From: Hygrocybe punicea
Lineage: Eukaryota > Basidiomycota > Agaricomycetes > Agaricales > Hygrophoraceae
Reading direction: 5' to 3'
Length of the DNA: 64,000 nt
NCBI GenBank assembly: GCA_963556145.1
Contig: OY744461.1
Span: 5,528,891 to 5,592,890, forward strand
Part shown: positions 36,291-46,843 of the stretch, one piece after another
How positions within the stretch are numbered: the first letter of the stretch is position 1
How the letters are laid out: each line of letters opens with the position of its first letter
Notes under the pieces: model-generated
Database searches by the model: none
What the model was told of the DNA's origin: nothing
What the model saw: only the letters and a program-made list of their open reading frames with translations
Position numbers and translations under genes: made by a program

Positions 36291-36832
36291 TGCGTGAAAA
36301 AAAGCCTAAAAGTATTTAAGTAGTTAGTAGAATAAATGAAAAGCATAAATGGACCACTTACCTGGGGTGCTCTGGCATCCACACCATTGTCGCGTCGTTG
36401 TTGAAAGCGACAAGTCTTGTTGAACTCGTGCACGAGACTTTCAACCGGAATTTGCCGATGTCCCAAACGGGGTCGAGTTGCCATATAGGGAAGGGTGGCT
36501 GGATTTTCTTATTATTATTACATGTACTACAGCACCTAAATGGCCAGGGCAAGACCCTGAAGAGATATAAGTATGCTATACCTACCCCACAGGGAGTTTT
36601 TGTATTTTATTTCATTTTATATGGGGAGATATTCACAATGCATTCTATGCCTCTGCCAAAAATGGACCCTTAAACACCTAACTTTGCGACTACAGGTCTG
36701 AAAAATCTAAATTTAATTCTACGGGTACTAGGGAAGGTGTACATTGTGTTCCAGACAAGTGCCTGGTAGTTGGTGGTGCGGAGAATGTGTTGTAGCCAAA
36801 ATGGATTTGGATCTTTGCATTGTGGCTAGACA
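36291..36832. other. Central unique part of the foldback element
   Basis: About 540 bp between the left arm and the gap. A minus-strand stretch (about 36484-36360, with LGHRQIPVESLVHEFNKTCR followed by GTAAGT) looks like one exon, possibly captured DNA, but there is too little to name. No transposase motif is visible. Confidence 0.4.
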
Positions 36833-37032
36833 NNNNNNNNNNNNNNNNNNNNNNNNNNNNNNNNNNNNNNNNNNNNNNNNNNNNNNNNNNNNNNNNNNNN
36901 NNNNNNNNNNNNNNNNNNNNNNNNNNNNNNNNNNNNNNNNNNNNNNNNNNNNNNNNNNNNNNNNNNNNNNNNNNNNNNNNNNNNNNNNNNNNNNNNNNNN
37001 NNNNNNNNNNNNNNNNNNNNNNNNNNNNNNNN
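36833..37032. other. Assembly gap (200 N)
   Basis: Exactly 200 undetermined bases at the centre of the inverted-arm element, most likely a placeholder of arbitrary length. Confidence 0.98.
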
Positions 37033-37856
37033 GCAATGGACGACGGAAACGAGGACGACCGGGACGGGGGAACGGGACGACGAGGACCACGGAGCCCGGG
37101 ACAACAAGGATGACGGCAACAGGGACGACGAGGACGGGACGGCAAACGGGACGGCAACGACAACGCGAACGGGAACAGGGCCACGCAGTAACGACGAGGA
37201 CGAGGACGGGGACGGGGACTACGAGGATGAGGACAAGGACGACGGGGACGGGGATGACGAGGACAAGGACAAGGACGACGGGGACGGGGATGACGAGGAC
37301 AAGGACAAGGACGACGGGGACGGGGACGACGAGGACGACGGGGACCAGGACGACGAGGACGACGGGGACCGGGACGACAAGGACGACGGGGACGACAAGG
37401 ACGAGGACGAGGACAAGGGCGAGGGGCGTGGACACCAGGGGAACACCGGTATGTATTGTTGGTCCTTCCCTTTCCCTCCTTTCCCCTCCCCCTCCTCCCT
37501 CCTCCTTTCCATTCTCCCCCTGGCTGTCTCCTACCCCTTCTCCCCCTGCCTATGCTGTCCATCCACCATCCCCACCTCCCATCCACCTCCTGCCCCTTCT
37601 CCCCCTGCCCACCCCCTGCCATTCCTCCTGCCATTCCCCCTCTCCTCTCCTCTCCTCCACCTCCCTGTCTCTCCCCTTATAAATTAGAATACCATGTATT
37701 TAGTGAAAATAATTATTTAATTTGCTATGTCTATTTTGAGTGGTTGGTAAATTAAAATTATGTAACATGTGGCATTGCTATGATTATTATTGTGTGACTT
37801 GGCAGATGCTGAGCAAGCAGGCAGTCCCACCAGCCTGTAGATTGGAGCTTTTTTGA

Positions 37857-38390
37857 GTAAAGTAAATATCCCAAGGGATATTTTATATGTCCCATGGGCT
37901 GTTTCTTCGATAGCAAAGGTATCCCAAGGGATATTTTATATGTCCCATGGGCTTTTTTGTGGATAAAGTAAATATCCCAAGGGATATTTTATATGTCCCA
38001 TGGGCTGTTTCTGCGATAACAAAGGTATCCCAAGGGATATTTTATATGTCCCATGGGCTTTTTTGTGGGTAAAGTAAATATCCCATGGGATATTTTATGT
38101 GTCCCATGGGCTGTTTCTGCAATAACAAAGGTATCCCAAGGGATATTTTATATGTCCCATGGGCTTTTTTGTGGGTAAAGTAAATATCCCATGGGATATT
38201 TTATATGTCCTATGGGCTTTGTCTTGGTTAATGTAAATATCCCAAGCAATATTTTTCATGTCTCATGGGCTGTTTCTATAAGAGTGAAAGTATCCCAAGG
38301 GATGTTCTATGTCCCATGGGCGGTTTTCTAAGACAAGATAAGTGTCCCATGGGATATTCTATATGTCCCGTGGGCTTTTCTCAGGTAAAA
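37857..38390. repeat. Minisatellite of about 55 bp, right arm
   Basis: Inverted counterpart of 34736-35095 with more units. Copy number differs between arms, while the unique parts of the arms remain almost identical. Confidence 0.85.
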
Positions 38391-38925
38391 TAAATATCCC
38401 AAGGGATGAAATAAATATCCCAAGGGACAAAATAAATATCCCAAGGGACGAAATAAATATCCCAAGGGATGGAATAAATATCCCAAGGGACGAAATAAAT
38501 ATCCCAAGGGACGAAATAAATATCCCAAGGGACGAAATAAATATCCCAAGGGATGGAATAAATATCCCAAGGGACGAAATAAATATCCCAAGGGAAGAAA
38601 TAAATATCCCAAGGGACAAAATAAATATCCCAAGGGACGAAATAAATATCCCAAGGGATGGAATAAATATCCCAAGGGACGAAATAAATATCCCAAGGGA
38701 CGAAATAAATATCCCAAGGGAAGAAATAAATATCCCAAGGAAAGAAATAAATATCCCAAGGGAAGAAATAAATATCCCAAGGGAAGAAATAAATATCCCA
38801 AGGGAAGAAATAAATATCCCAAGGGAAGGAATAAATATCCCAAGGGATGAAATAAATATCCCAAGGGACGAAATAAATATCCCAAGGGACGAAATAAATA
38901 TCCCAAGGGATGAAATTACAGTCCC
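38391..38925. repeat. 21-bp minisatellite, right arm of foldback element
   Basis: About 25 units of AAATAAATATCCCAAGGGACG. Open frames on both strands (repeats such as GYLFRPL and EINIPRD) exist only because 21 is a multiple of three. Confidence 0.9.
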
Positions 38926-39337
38926 TAGGCCTTTTAATCTATGCACACAAATATTTTCATAATTTTACCTATTTTATTTACAATGTTATAGCTATTTTTC
39001 AAAAAACATCAGCTTGAGCTGAGGCAACACCTGGTTGACAATATATCCCAGGAAAATATATATTCTCCCTGATGGTATTGTAATATGTCCCATGGGACAA
39101 TATTTCAGGCCATGATCCTTTGTCAAAATCATCCCTTGGGATAACTATTCAGTCCTTGGTCTTCTTTGGAAATTGTCCCTAGGGATAAGAATATATCCCT
39201 ATGCCTGCCTACAGTGAGAATGTCCCTGGGGCAATAAATTGTCCTTGGGAGTACCATGGTTATATGAGCACTTAGATGGAACACCGACAGAGTTGTGTTA
39301 CATCTAGTTAGTTGGGGCTAGGTGGTTGACTGAAGTG

Positions 39338-39345
39338 CCAAAAAG
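39338..39345. repeat. Target duplication, right (CCAAAAAG)
   Basis: Partner of 34020-34027, directly after the element end CTGAAGTG. Confidence 0.9.
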
Positions 39346-42116
39346 CTTGGAATCCTGATGAAAATGATAACATGCAAGTTGACTCTGAAAAAGTAGTATT
39401 GCACAATCAAAAGGGAAAATTCATAGGATTATCTGCAGTGCATGACTATATATACAGACCACCTCATTATAAAGACATGAATTTATATGAATGGGTGCAG
39501 GGTGCAGAAAGAGTCAAGAGAAACATTCAAAAAGCTCATGATGAAATAAACAGTGATGATGAGTTAGATGTCTTGGAATCTGAGCCACAAACTGCAACTC
39601 ACAAAAAAACTTCGAGATCTGGTGTGTCTACCAGTAATGACTTGTGCATAGAATTTGATGATTTGAATATCAAAGATGATGACAATTTCATAGAATGTGA
39701 TTCAGAGGACTATGAGTCTGATAGCACTGAGTCTGTCCAAGAAGATGATACCAAGCTTTTCCTAGAAGATCACCCATTATATGAATCACACTGTATAGAA
39801 TTCAGTGAACATGTTGTTCCAAACTTTGTTGGTGGTTCATTGCCCAGACGTGATAGGGGAGACAGAGAATACTATTGCACCACAATGCTCACTCTGTTCA
39901 AACCATGGAGATCTGGCAATGACCTCAAAAGTGAACTGGAATCATGGGATGAAGCATTCACTGATCATGAATTTACCCTTGATGCTAGAGATGACTATTC
40001 TGCTCAGCTTAGACAAGGAGCAGTGTTAGATGGTACCTGTCCTCAATTTATGTCTTCAGACATGATTTCACACTTGGATGATGACAACATTCAAAATGGT
40101 GGTGACTTTGGAGATGACAATTATGAGCAGGACAAAAACAATGCAGATTATGGCACTAACAAATATTCTGAACTTGGTCAACATGGTAGACTGATCAAAG
40201 CTCAAATGGATGCCACTGAACACATTGTCAGAAATATTGGGTGGCTTGATCCATGTCCAGATGGTTCTATTACTGTAAATTCTGCTCCACTTGAAGTTGA
40301 AATGAATCAACCTGGTACTCCATGGAAGCAAGTTGTCCATGAACAGAGACAAGAGATACTAGATGAGCGCAATCAACATATTTCTGCAAACTCAAAGTTG
40401 ACTGCACACAAAATGGATACTGATCAAAATGAAAATAATGTGATGATTGTGGACCAAGCATACTTGATGCATACTTTCAGGTCTGCAAATGCACAGAGAC
40501 AACAGCTAATTGATGCTACAGTTAGCAAATTCAGCTTGAACACTGAGCAAAAAAGGGCCTTTAGAATTATTGCAAATCATGCTTCATCTTCCAGCACTGA
40601 CCAGTTGAAAATGAATATTGCTGGAATGGCTGGCACTGGAAAATCACAAGTCATCAAAGCAGTTGTTGAGTTCTTTGACACTGCACATGAGTCTCACAGA
40701 TTTGTTGTTCTTGGTCCTACTGGCACATCTGCAGCTCTCCAAAATGACTCAACTTATCACTACTTCCTGGGCATCAATCCCAACATGTCAAATAGAAATG
40801 AAGCAATGAGCATTGCTCAGCTCAAAGGTGGATTAGAAGGAGTTGACTACATTTTCATTGATGAAGTCTCTATGCTATCTTGTCATGATCTCTACAAAAT
40901 CAGTGCTAGACTAGCTAAAGCTTTGAACATACATGACATGCCATTTGGTGGAATCAACATGATATTTGCAGGAGACTTTGCTCAGTTACCCCCAGTTGGA
41001 GGTGTGCCATTATACAGTGGAACAGTTGGCACTCATATCACATCGGCCTTGACAACACACTCTCAGGAAACTGCCATTGGAAAAGCCCTCTGGCATCAAG
41101 TGACCACAGTGGTGATTCTCAGAGAAAATATGAGACAGAGGACCCAAACAGCTGAGGATGCATTGTTCAACACTGCCCTTGTCAACATGCGCTATGGCAA
41201 ATGTACTGCACAGGACATTCAATTTTTGAGAACCAGAATTGCAGGCAAGCGTCCAGACCAGCCCAATGTTGCCTCTAAGAAGTTTAGAAATGTTCCTGTC
41301 ATATGTGGCATTCACTCACACAAAGATCAAATCAATCTTCTTGGATGTGAAAGATTTGCTTCTGACACCAACCAGAACTTGACCAACTTCTATTCCATTG
41401 ACAAGTGGGGAAAAGACAAGGATTCTGTGAGAAGCAAGTCCAAATCTAAAGCTATACATCACTCCAGTGACATAGACTTTGATACACAAAGAGAGATATG
41501 GAAAGTGCGACATGCTGCAACTGATAACTTTGCAGGACAACTCTCATTGTGTCTTGGTATGCCTGTGATGCTTCGCAATAATGATGCCACTGAACTCTGC
41601 ATGACAAATGGACAAGAAGGATTTGTTGTTGGATGGCAGTCAATAAAAGCAAGTCATGGCAAAAGAGTACTTGACACTTTGTTTGTTGAACTGGACAAAC
41701 CTCCAAAGCTGGTGCAGATTCCAGGACTGCCTGACAATGTAGTGCCCATTGTAAAAAACACCAAGACCATTCAGTGTGTATTTCCCAGTGACCTGAAGGA
41801 ATCCATTGAGAGACAACAAGTCTGGGTGCTACCTAACTTTGCAATGACTGCTCATGCTGCTCAAGGAAAAACTTGTCCATTCAATGTTGTGCATTTGAAC
41901 AGTTGCTTCAATCACATGTCATATTATTCTTCATCTAAAAGGAAGGGGACAATGGGGGTTCTGTGGCGTGGAAGGATCGGTTATGGTTGCGTTTTTTCAT
42001 GTATCTCGCGTATGCTCGCGTTTGGTCGCGTTTGGTCGCTTATTTCGCACCTCGCGTGCGTAAGCCACGTTTTGCCACGTGAGGCGCAGCCGAGCCACCG
42101 TTGTCCCCTTCTATAA

Positions 42117-42330
42117 CCGCGAGGTGCAGCCAAGCTGGGATAAGTACAAAATGTCCAAATAAATTCAAAATAATCTAAACAAGTGTGTTAAAATTCAAAT
42201 AAAATTCAAGACAGCAGCCTGGAGCAACATGTGAGGCGAAGCCTAGCCTGGATAAGTACAAAATGTGCAAATAAATTCAAAACAATGTAAACAAGTGTGT
42301 TAAAATTCAAATAAAATTCAAGACAGCAGC
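42117..42330 (+). repeat. Tandem duplication of about 104 bp
   Basis: Two copies contain GGATAAGTACAAAATGT, then AAACAAGTGTGTTAAAATTC and CAAGACAGCAGCC. They lie inside the non-autonomous Helitron upstream of the 71-bp array. Confidence 0.8.
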
Positions 42331-42336
42331 CACTGA

Positions 42337-42764
42337 AGAACGGGGTGCTACAGGTGTTTGTGAGTGAAGCGAACAAACATCAGTGGCACAAAAAGCATGT
42401 AACACTGCAGGACGGGTGCTACAGGTGTTTGTGAGTGAAGCGAACAAACATCAGTGGCACAAAAAGCATGTAACACTGCAGGACGGGTGCTACAGGTGTT
42501 TGTGAGTGAAGCGAACAAACATCAGTGGCACAAAAAGCATGTAACACTGCAGGACGGGTGCTACAGGTGTTTGTGAGTGAAGCGAACAAACATCAGTGGC
42601 ACAAAAAGCATGTAACACTGCAGGACGGGTGCTACAGGTGTTTGTGAGTGAAGCGAACAAACATCAGTGGCACAAAAAGCATGTAACACTGCAGGATGGG
42701 TGCTACAGGTGTTTGTGAGTGAAGCGAACAAACATCAGTGGCACAAAAAGCATGTAACACTGTT
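42337..42764 (+). repeat. 71-bp tandem array, six units
   Basis: The word GGGTGCTACAGGTGTTTGTG recurs every 71 bp (42343, 42414, 42485, 42556, 42627, 42698). Units are almost identical, which indicates recent expansion. Confidence 0.95.
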
Positions 42765-44342
42765 ATTAGTAGCCGCCACGGGTGTTTCTTCACTTTGAAC
42801 ACAAAAATCGATGGAAAACAGAACATAAATTGAAAATGAATAAAATAACATAAAATAAAATAAAATAAATTCACCCCGTGGAAAATAAATTTACAATAAA
42901 ATAAGATACAATAAAATAAGATAAAATAAAATAACTAATACCGCAGCAACGCTCGGGTACCATCTAGTTGTCTAGAAGTGCTTCTGCTGCTGGAATTGTA
43001 ATAATTCAAGGCTTTGACACTAAAGTAATCACTAGAGGATGTTCTGGATACCTTAGACAAGAATTTAGAGAACTAGAATTGCTTGATGAGATTACAAGGA
43101 TCAGATATGAAGATGCTTTACCTGATTACATTCGAGCTGGTACACGCTCTGTTATGCTCAGAAGCTTTCAGCAGTGGAAGGGAATTCACTATGTTCCTGC
43201 CAAAACTGATAATGCTATTAAATGTTCACCAACTGATCTATTGCTATTGGCTCATATAATCCCTGATAGCCCATGGCAATTGGTTGAAAAAGGCAAAGGC
43301 AAACAGAGAGCAGCTGTAGTTGCAACTTCATTTGTTCCAGCAAAAGGCTCAGTTGCTATTGGTTCAACCCAAAAACATTCACTTGACACAAACAATGAAC
43401 CAGTAGCTAAAAGGCCTCAGATCACCAAAGACCATGTTAACAGAGGATCCACAAGCAAGAAACAGACCATTAACTCTCCAGCTGGACTGATCTGGGATAG
43501 AAATGACTACAGCTGTGCATATGACTCATTGTTGGTGATTATATTCAATCTGTGGCAAGACAATCATGAAGAGTGGTCCACAGTATTCAGAAGCATGAAT
43601 GATCATTTGAGCACATTGTCTCATTGTTTTTCTGAGGTGTTGCACAAAAATGTGGCATTTGAACAGCTAAGAGATCACCTTAGAACTACACTACATAACA
43701 TAAATCCTATGGACCTTCCTAGAGGCACTGTGGGCATCAGTGTTGCAAATCTGGCTATGGAGTTGTTTAAAGTCAATGACATTGTAGCCTCTTCTCAACA
43801 TGAATGTTCTCAATGTGACTTTGCAGAAGAACCCATTGATGACAGACTAGGCTATGTGTTGCATGCTGATGACAACATTAAACAGTCTACCATGAAGTGG
43901 ATTGATACCTTGTCACAGAAAACCAATAGAAGATGTCCTGATTGCAATAGCAGAATGAATCAAGTTGTATTTTATAATGAAGCACCACACATTCTTGTTC
44001 TAGAGTATCCACTTAAAACCATTGAAACCAGTCATAGAGTAGAATTTGTTTCAGAGACTGACACAAAGACATTAGAACTTAGAGGCATTGTATATCATGG
44101 TCAATATCATTTCACCTCACGTATTATTACTGCACAAAAACAAGTATGGTATCATGATGGAATGATTACAGGCAACTCTTGTTCCAGAGACACTGACCTT
44201 ACACAACTTTCCGACCATGATATCAGACACTGCAAAAATAGAAACCTAGTACTAGCTATTTATGCTCAGAGTCTTTGAGCATCCTCCTTGAGGTCAAGCA
44301 TGGCTTTCTTCATGTGATAATCTGTTGTGTAGCATTCAAGGT

Positions 44343-44873
44343 CATGGAGAAGTAGGGTTGAGCAAATGTGAGTTAATTGTCAGCACACTGTTTGGGGGGC
44401 AGTTGTGTTTGGCAGTTGACCTGTTGCTCCCTGAGCAATTGTTTCATGGCTGAGAGTGTTGCATGATGGTGCAACACAGGGGAGATGGCAGGTAGAGAGG
44501 AGGTTGATGAAGACTATGTAGTTGTATTTTATGCTAATTTATGTGTTGCAGAGGTGGGAGGTGGATTTATTAGATCAATATGCAATATGCAACACATGCT
44601 ATGTATCTTATGCCATATGTAACATGATGCTCTATGCAACATATTGTTAGTTCTTAATTCAGCGAGGATGTGGAGAGTCTTTGGAATAGTAATCTTAATT
44701 ATTTGTTGGTCTTAGTCATTCCTTCTTTGTCATTGGTCTGGACTGTATTAGTCAGTTGTTTGGTTGATTCAACATTTATCTATTCCATTTATTCCACATC
44801 CTCATGTATATAATTAGCATAACAACCTTCTGAGTAGATGAACATTGTTTACACCAGCTAGTAGTATTCATAG
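44343..44873. other. Spacer between two Helitron tails
   Basis: About 530 bp with no gene. Words like ATGCAACACATG recur near 44580-44640. It may include the undetected 3' end of Helitron 2. Confidence 0.4.
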
Positions 44874-45063
44874 GTGACTCTTGTTCCAGAGACACTGTTC
44901 TGTCACAGTTTTCAGACCATGGTATCAGACACTGTAAAAATAGAAAGTTAGTACTACCAATTGATGCTCAGAGTTTCTGAGCTTATACCTAGAGCATCTT
45001 CCTTGATGTCAAGCATGGCTGTCTTCATGTAGCCATCTGTTGTATAGCATTCAAGATCTTTAG
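44874..45063 (+). pseudogene. Second, diverged Helitron tail
   Basis: Resembles 44170-44342, the last codons and 3' untranslated stretch of Helitron 2 (CTCTTGTTCCAGAGACACTG, ATCAGACACTG, GATGCTCAGAGT). Substitutions are spread evenly. It is either the remains of another copy of the same family or an old local duplication. Both copies stop resembling each other after TAGCATTCAAG, which may mark a real terminus. Confidence 0.7.
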
Positions 45064-45600
45064 GAATTCTTTTACTTTACTTGAGAAGTACACAAGCATA
45101 GTATGAATAAGTTTTTCTAGGCTCAATTTGGACCAACCCTTACTAAAGCTTGCTATTGTAATGTTATTGCTGTTTGCATCTATTTTGGTACACCCGCCAC
45201 AGTTGCTATTTTCAGCAATGCAATGGAGGGCTGAAAGTATTTCAATTATATCTCAAGAATGGCTACATGTATTAGCACAATTTATAGTGGAAATGAATTT
45301 ACGAGATTAGGTGCAGTGAATAGTACCAATATATAGAAGTTTTGACTGCTGATTCAAATTCCAGTTTTCGACCCCCCCTCCAGAATCTGTAAATATTTGT
45401 GGGGTGGCATTGTATTCTATGGCCAAACCGTTGCCTGTCCAGGATTTCTGACATAACTCTTCATGCTATCCAAGCTATTTTGGGGCGGAGACATAAAAAA
45501 TGCACTGCCCAGGCTCATCGCCGTGATTTCAGGTACATCCAGCTTCATGAGTTTTGGTACTCAGAACAATACACTAATCATTCTCAAAATACATCTACAA

Positions 45601-46339
45601 GATGTATAGGACTGTTATCACCAGCTTGGGGAACATATAGGCCCCTCTCTGCAAACGTACGGTGCATATAACAGTGCCTTGGAGCACCTTGACCTCCAGC
45701 CACTGCAACTTGTTTAGTGGGCCAGTGCTGCGCATGGCATGAACGAGTTCTTTTTTTCCTCTCCTCACTTTCATGATGAAGTAAATAATAATATTAAATT
45801 GCATAAAGCATGTTACATGTGATAGAAGACATATAGCATATATTATATATTAATAAGCCCACCTCTCACCATAGCAACATAAAAAGTAGAAAAAATAAAA
45901 CTGCATAGCGTGTCTTGACCTCCTCTCCCACTGTCATGTCTTCTTTGCTTCGTTATTATGCAATATTCTCAGCCAAAAGAGAGAGTAACACATCAACTGT
46001 CAAATACAACTACCTTTAAACAGTATGATAACAATTGACTTACATTTGCTTAACCTCACTTCTCCATAACCTTGCTGCACAACAGATGATAACATGAAGA
46101 CAGCTGTGCTTGAGTGGGCCAATGTTGCATATAGCACGAATAAAGTCTTGTTTCTGTCACTGGATTTTTATTTGTATGATTATTTCAAACATCAATAAAT
46201 AATTTTGCTTGAAATATATGATTAGCATATAATATATACAGCGATATCATATTGAATTGTATGTTTTAAGAAAAAATATCATTATATCATCTGAGTTACA
46301 CTCATTTCTGCTTATATGGCTAAAATTTCCCTATATAGT
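45601..46339. other. Insert DNA inside the mariner-type element
   Basis: No gene. GAGTGGGCCAATGTTGCATA (about 46112) is a diverged copy of a stretch near 45713. The 22-bp word from 45689 (TTGACCTCCAGCCACTGC...) recurs at 46822. Confidence 0.5.
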
Positions 46340-46821
46340 AACAGTGGTCACATGTGACTATGACTCCTGTGATCATCTCAAAATTTAGCATATATGGTGT
46401 AAAATTGCCTTATATGGTTAGACTGGTCACATGTGACTGTCACCATTGTGATCAGCAGAAAATTTGGTATATAATATCAAAAATTACCTTATATAGTTAG
46501 ATTGGTCACATGTCACGGTCACACCTGATCCGAAATGATAATATTAGTCAGCAGTTCAATTTTCAGCTGATTCTGATAAGAATTGAGACCAGTACGAATA
46601 TTTTGAATATAATTAGAAGGTAATTTGTCTTTTTTGCACCAACCCATATTTGGATGCTTATGTAAGCTTGTCCACACATAGCCCCAACTGTATCTGATTT
46701 TCCAGGATCAGAAGTAGAATCATATCTGTTACCTAAAAAAATTTTGTCTATAGGCGATCAACTTTATCAATTAATCAATTAATTAATTAATTAATTCCGA
46801 ACCCTCACTGAACCAGGTCTG
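46340..46821 (-). repeat. Dispersed repeat R1, reverse copy
   Basis: Reverse complement of 28465-28920, with the same terminal CAGACCTGGTTCAGTGAGGG word, the TTAA microsatellite and TCACATGTGA words. It lies within the left half of the Tc1/mariner-type element and so is a later insertion or part of one. Confidence 0.75.
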
Positions 46822-46843
46822 TTGACCTCCAGCCACTGCAACT

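Larger units (their letters stand above)
34028..39337. mobile_element. Foldback-type transposon with about 2-kb inverted arms
   Basis: A 5310-bp element starting CACTTCAGTCAACCACCTAG and ending in its complement. It is flanked by the 8-bp duplication CCAAAAAG (34020-34027 and 39338-39345) and interrupts the Helitron 2 gene. The arms run at least 34028-35945 and 37033-39337 and contain, from outside inwards, unique sequence, a 21-bp minisatellite, a repeat of about 55 bp, unique sequence, a G/A-rich tract and a GTC/CTC-rich tract. No transposase is seen; 200 bases of the centre are unknown. An 8-bp duplication fits hAT or an atypical Mutator/foldback group. Confidence 0.9.
41934..42967 (+). 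mobile_element. Non-autonomous Helitron, 1034 bp, inserted in Helitron 2
   Basis: Starts TCTAAAAGG after an A and ends CTAG before a T, the Helitron insertion rule. Five bases before CTAG lies a weak hairpin (ACC and AGC paired with GCT and GGT around AAC). Skipping exactly this interval joins the helicase reading frame on either side, with residues matching Helitron 1 across the junction. There is no target duplication, as expected. The interior has a CG-rich start, a duplication of about 104 bp and a 71-bp array, with no coding capacity. Confidence 0.85.
29733..44278 (+). mobile_element. Helitron 2 (autonomous type) with two nested insertions
   Basis: The coding region of a second Helitron of the same family as Helitron 1 but strongly diverged. 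It is interrupted by a foldback-type element (34028-39337) and a short Helitron (41934-42967). Removing 5318 bp and 1034 bp respectively brings the flanking reading frames into register, so both inserts are bounded to the base. Terminal sequences of the host Helitron are not identified. Confidence 0.85.
29733..44278 (+). pseudogene. Helitron Rep-helicase with USP-like domain, split by two transposons
   Basis: Pieces lie at 29733-34027, 39338-41933 and 42968-44278. Order: hydrophobic N-terminus, 20-residue repeats, DUF6570-like region (LANGLWLGQIHNEL), Rep region with HMH at 33127-33135 and ISDYITK near 33750, PIF1-type helicase (GMAGTGKS at 40623-40646, FIDEVSMLS, IFAGDFAQLPP, NFAMTAHAAQGKT), then the USP-like end with Cys at 43514, His at 44108 and Asp at 44156. 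Point lesions: TAG at 31077 in one 20-residue repeat, one extra A in the run at 31886-31889, and TAA at 32743. Relative to Helitron 1 about 18 codons are missing in frame near 39980. Few lesions besides the insertions suggest recent loss of function. Confidence 0.9.

Noticed and set aside
35320..37680. Frames of 200-325 codons rich in Arg/Pro, Val/Leu, Ser or Asp/Glu
   Set aside because: They are read through GTC/CTC- and GAC/GAG-rich low-complexity DNA, open in all three phases and on both strands, and cross the assembly gap.
38328..38962. Long open frames with GYLFRPL or EINIPRD repeats on both strands, resembling membrane or antifreeze-type repeat proteins
   Set aside because: They exist only because the 21-bp minisatellite unit is a multiple of three and lacks stops. 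The same array in the other arm gives the same frames, and there is no independent coding signal.
42337..42764. 71-bp repeats as CRISPR or rDNA spacer
   Set aside because: Units are identical throughout with no variable spacer and lie inside a defined Helitron insert.
41934..42967. The insert as a large intron of the Helitron gene
   Set aside because: It starts TC and ends CTAG without GT-AG borders, follows the Helitron A/T rule, and Helitron 1 has no intron at this place.
28465..46821. R1 copies as terminal inverted repeats of a giant 18-kb transposon
   Set aside because: The right copy lies inside the mariner-type element, and the outer flanks share no duplication; two separate insertions are simpler.
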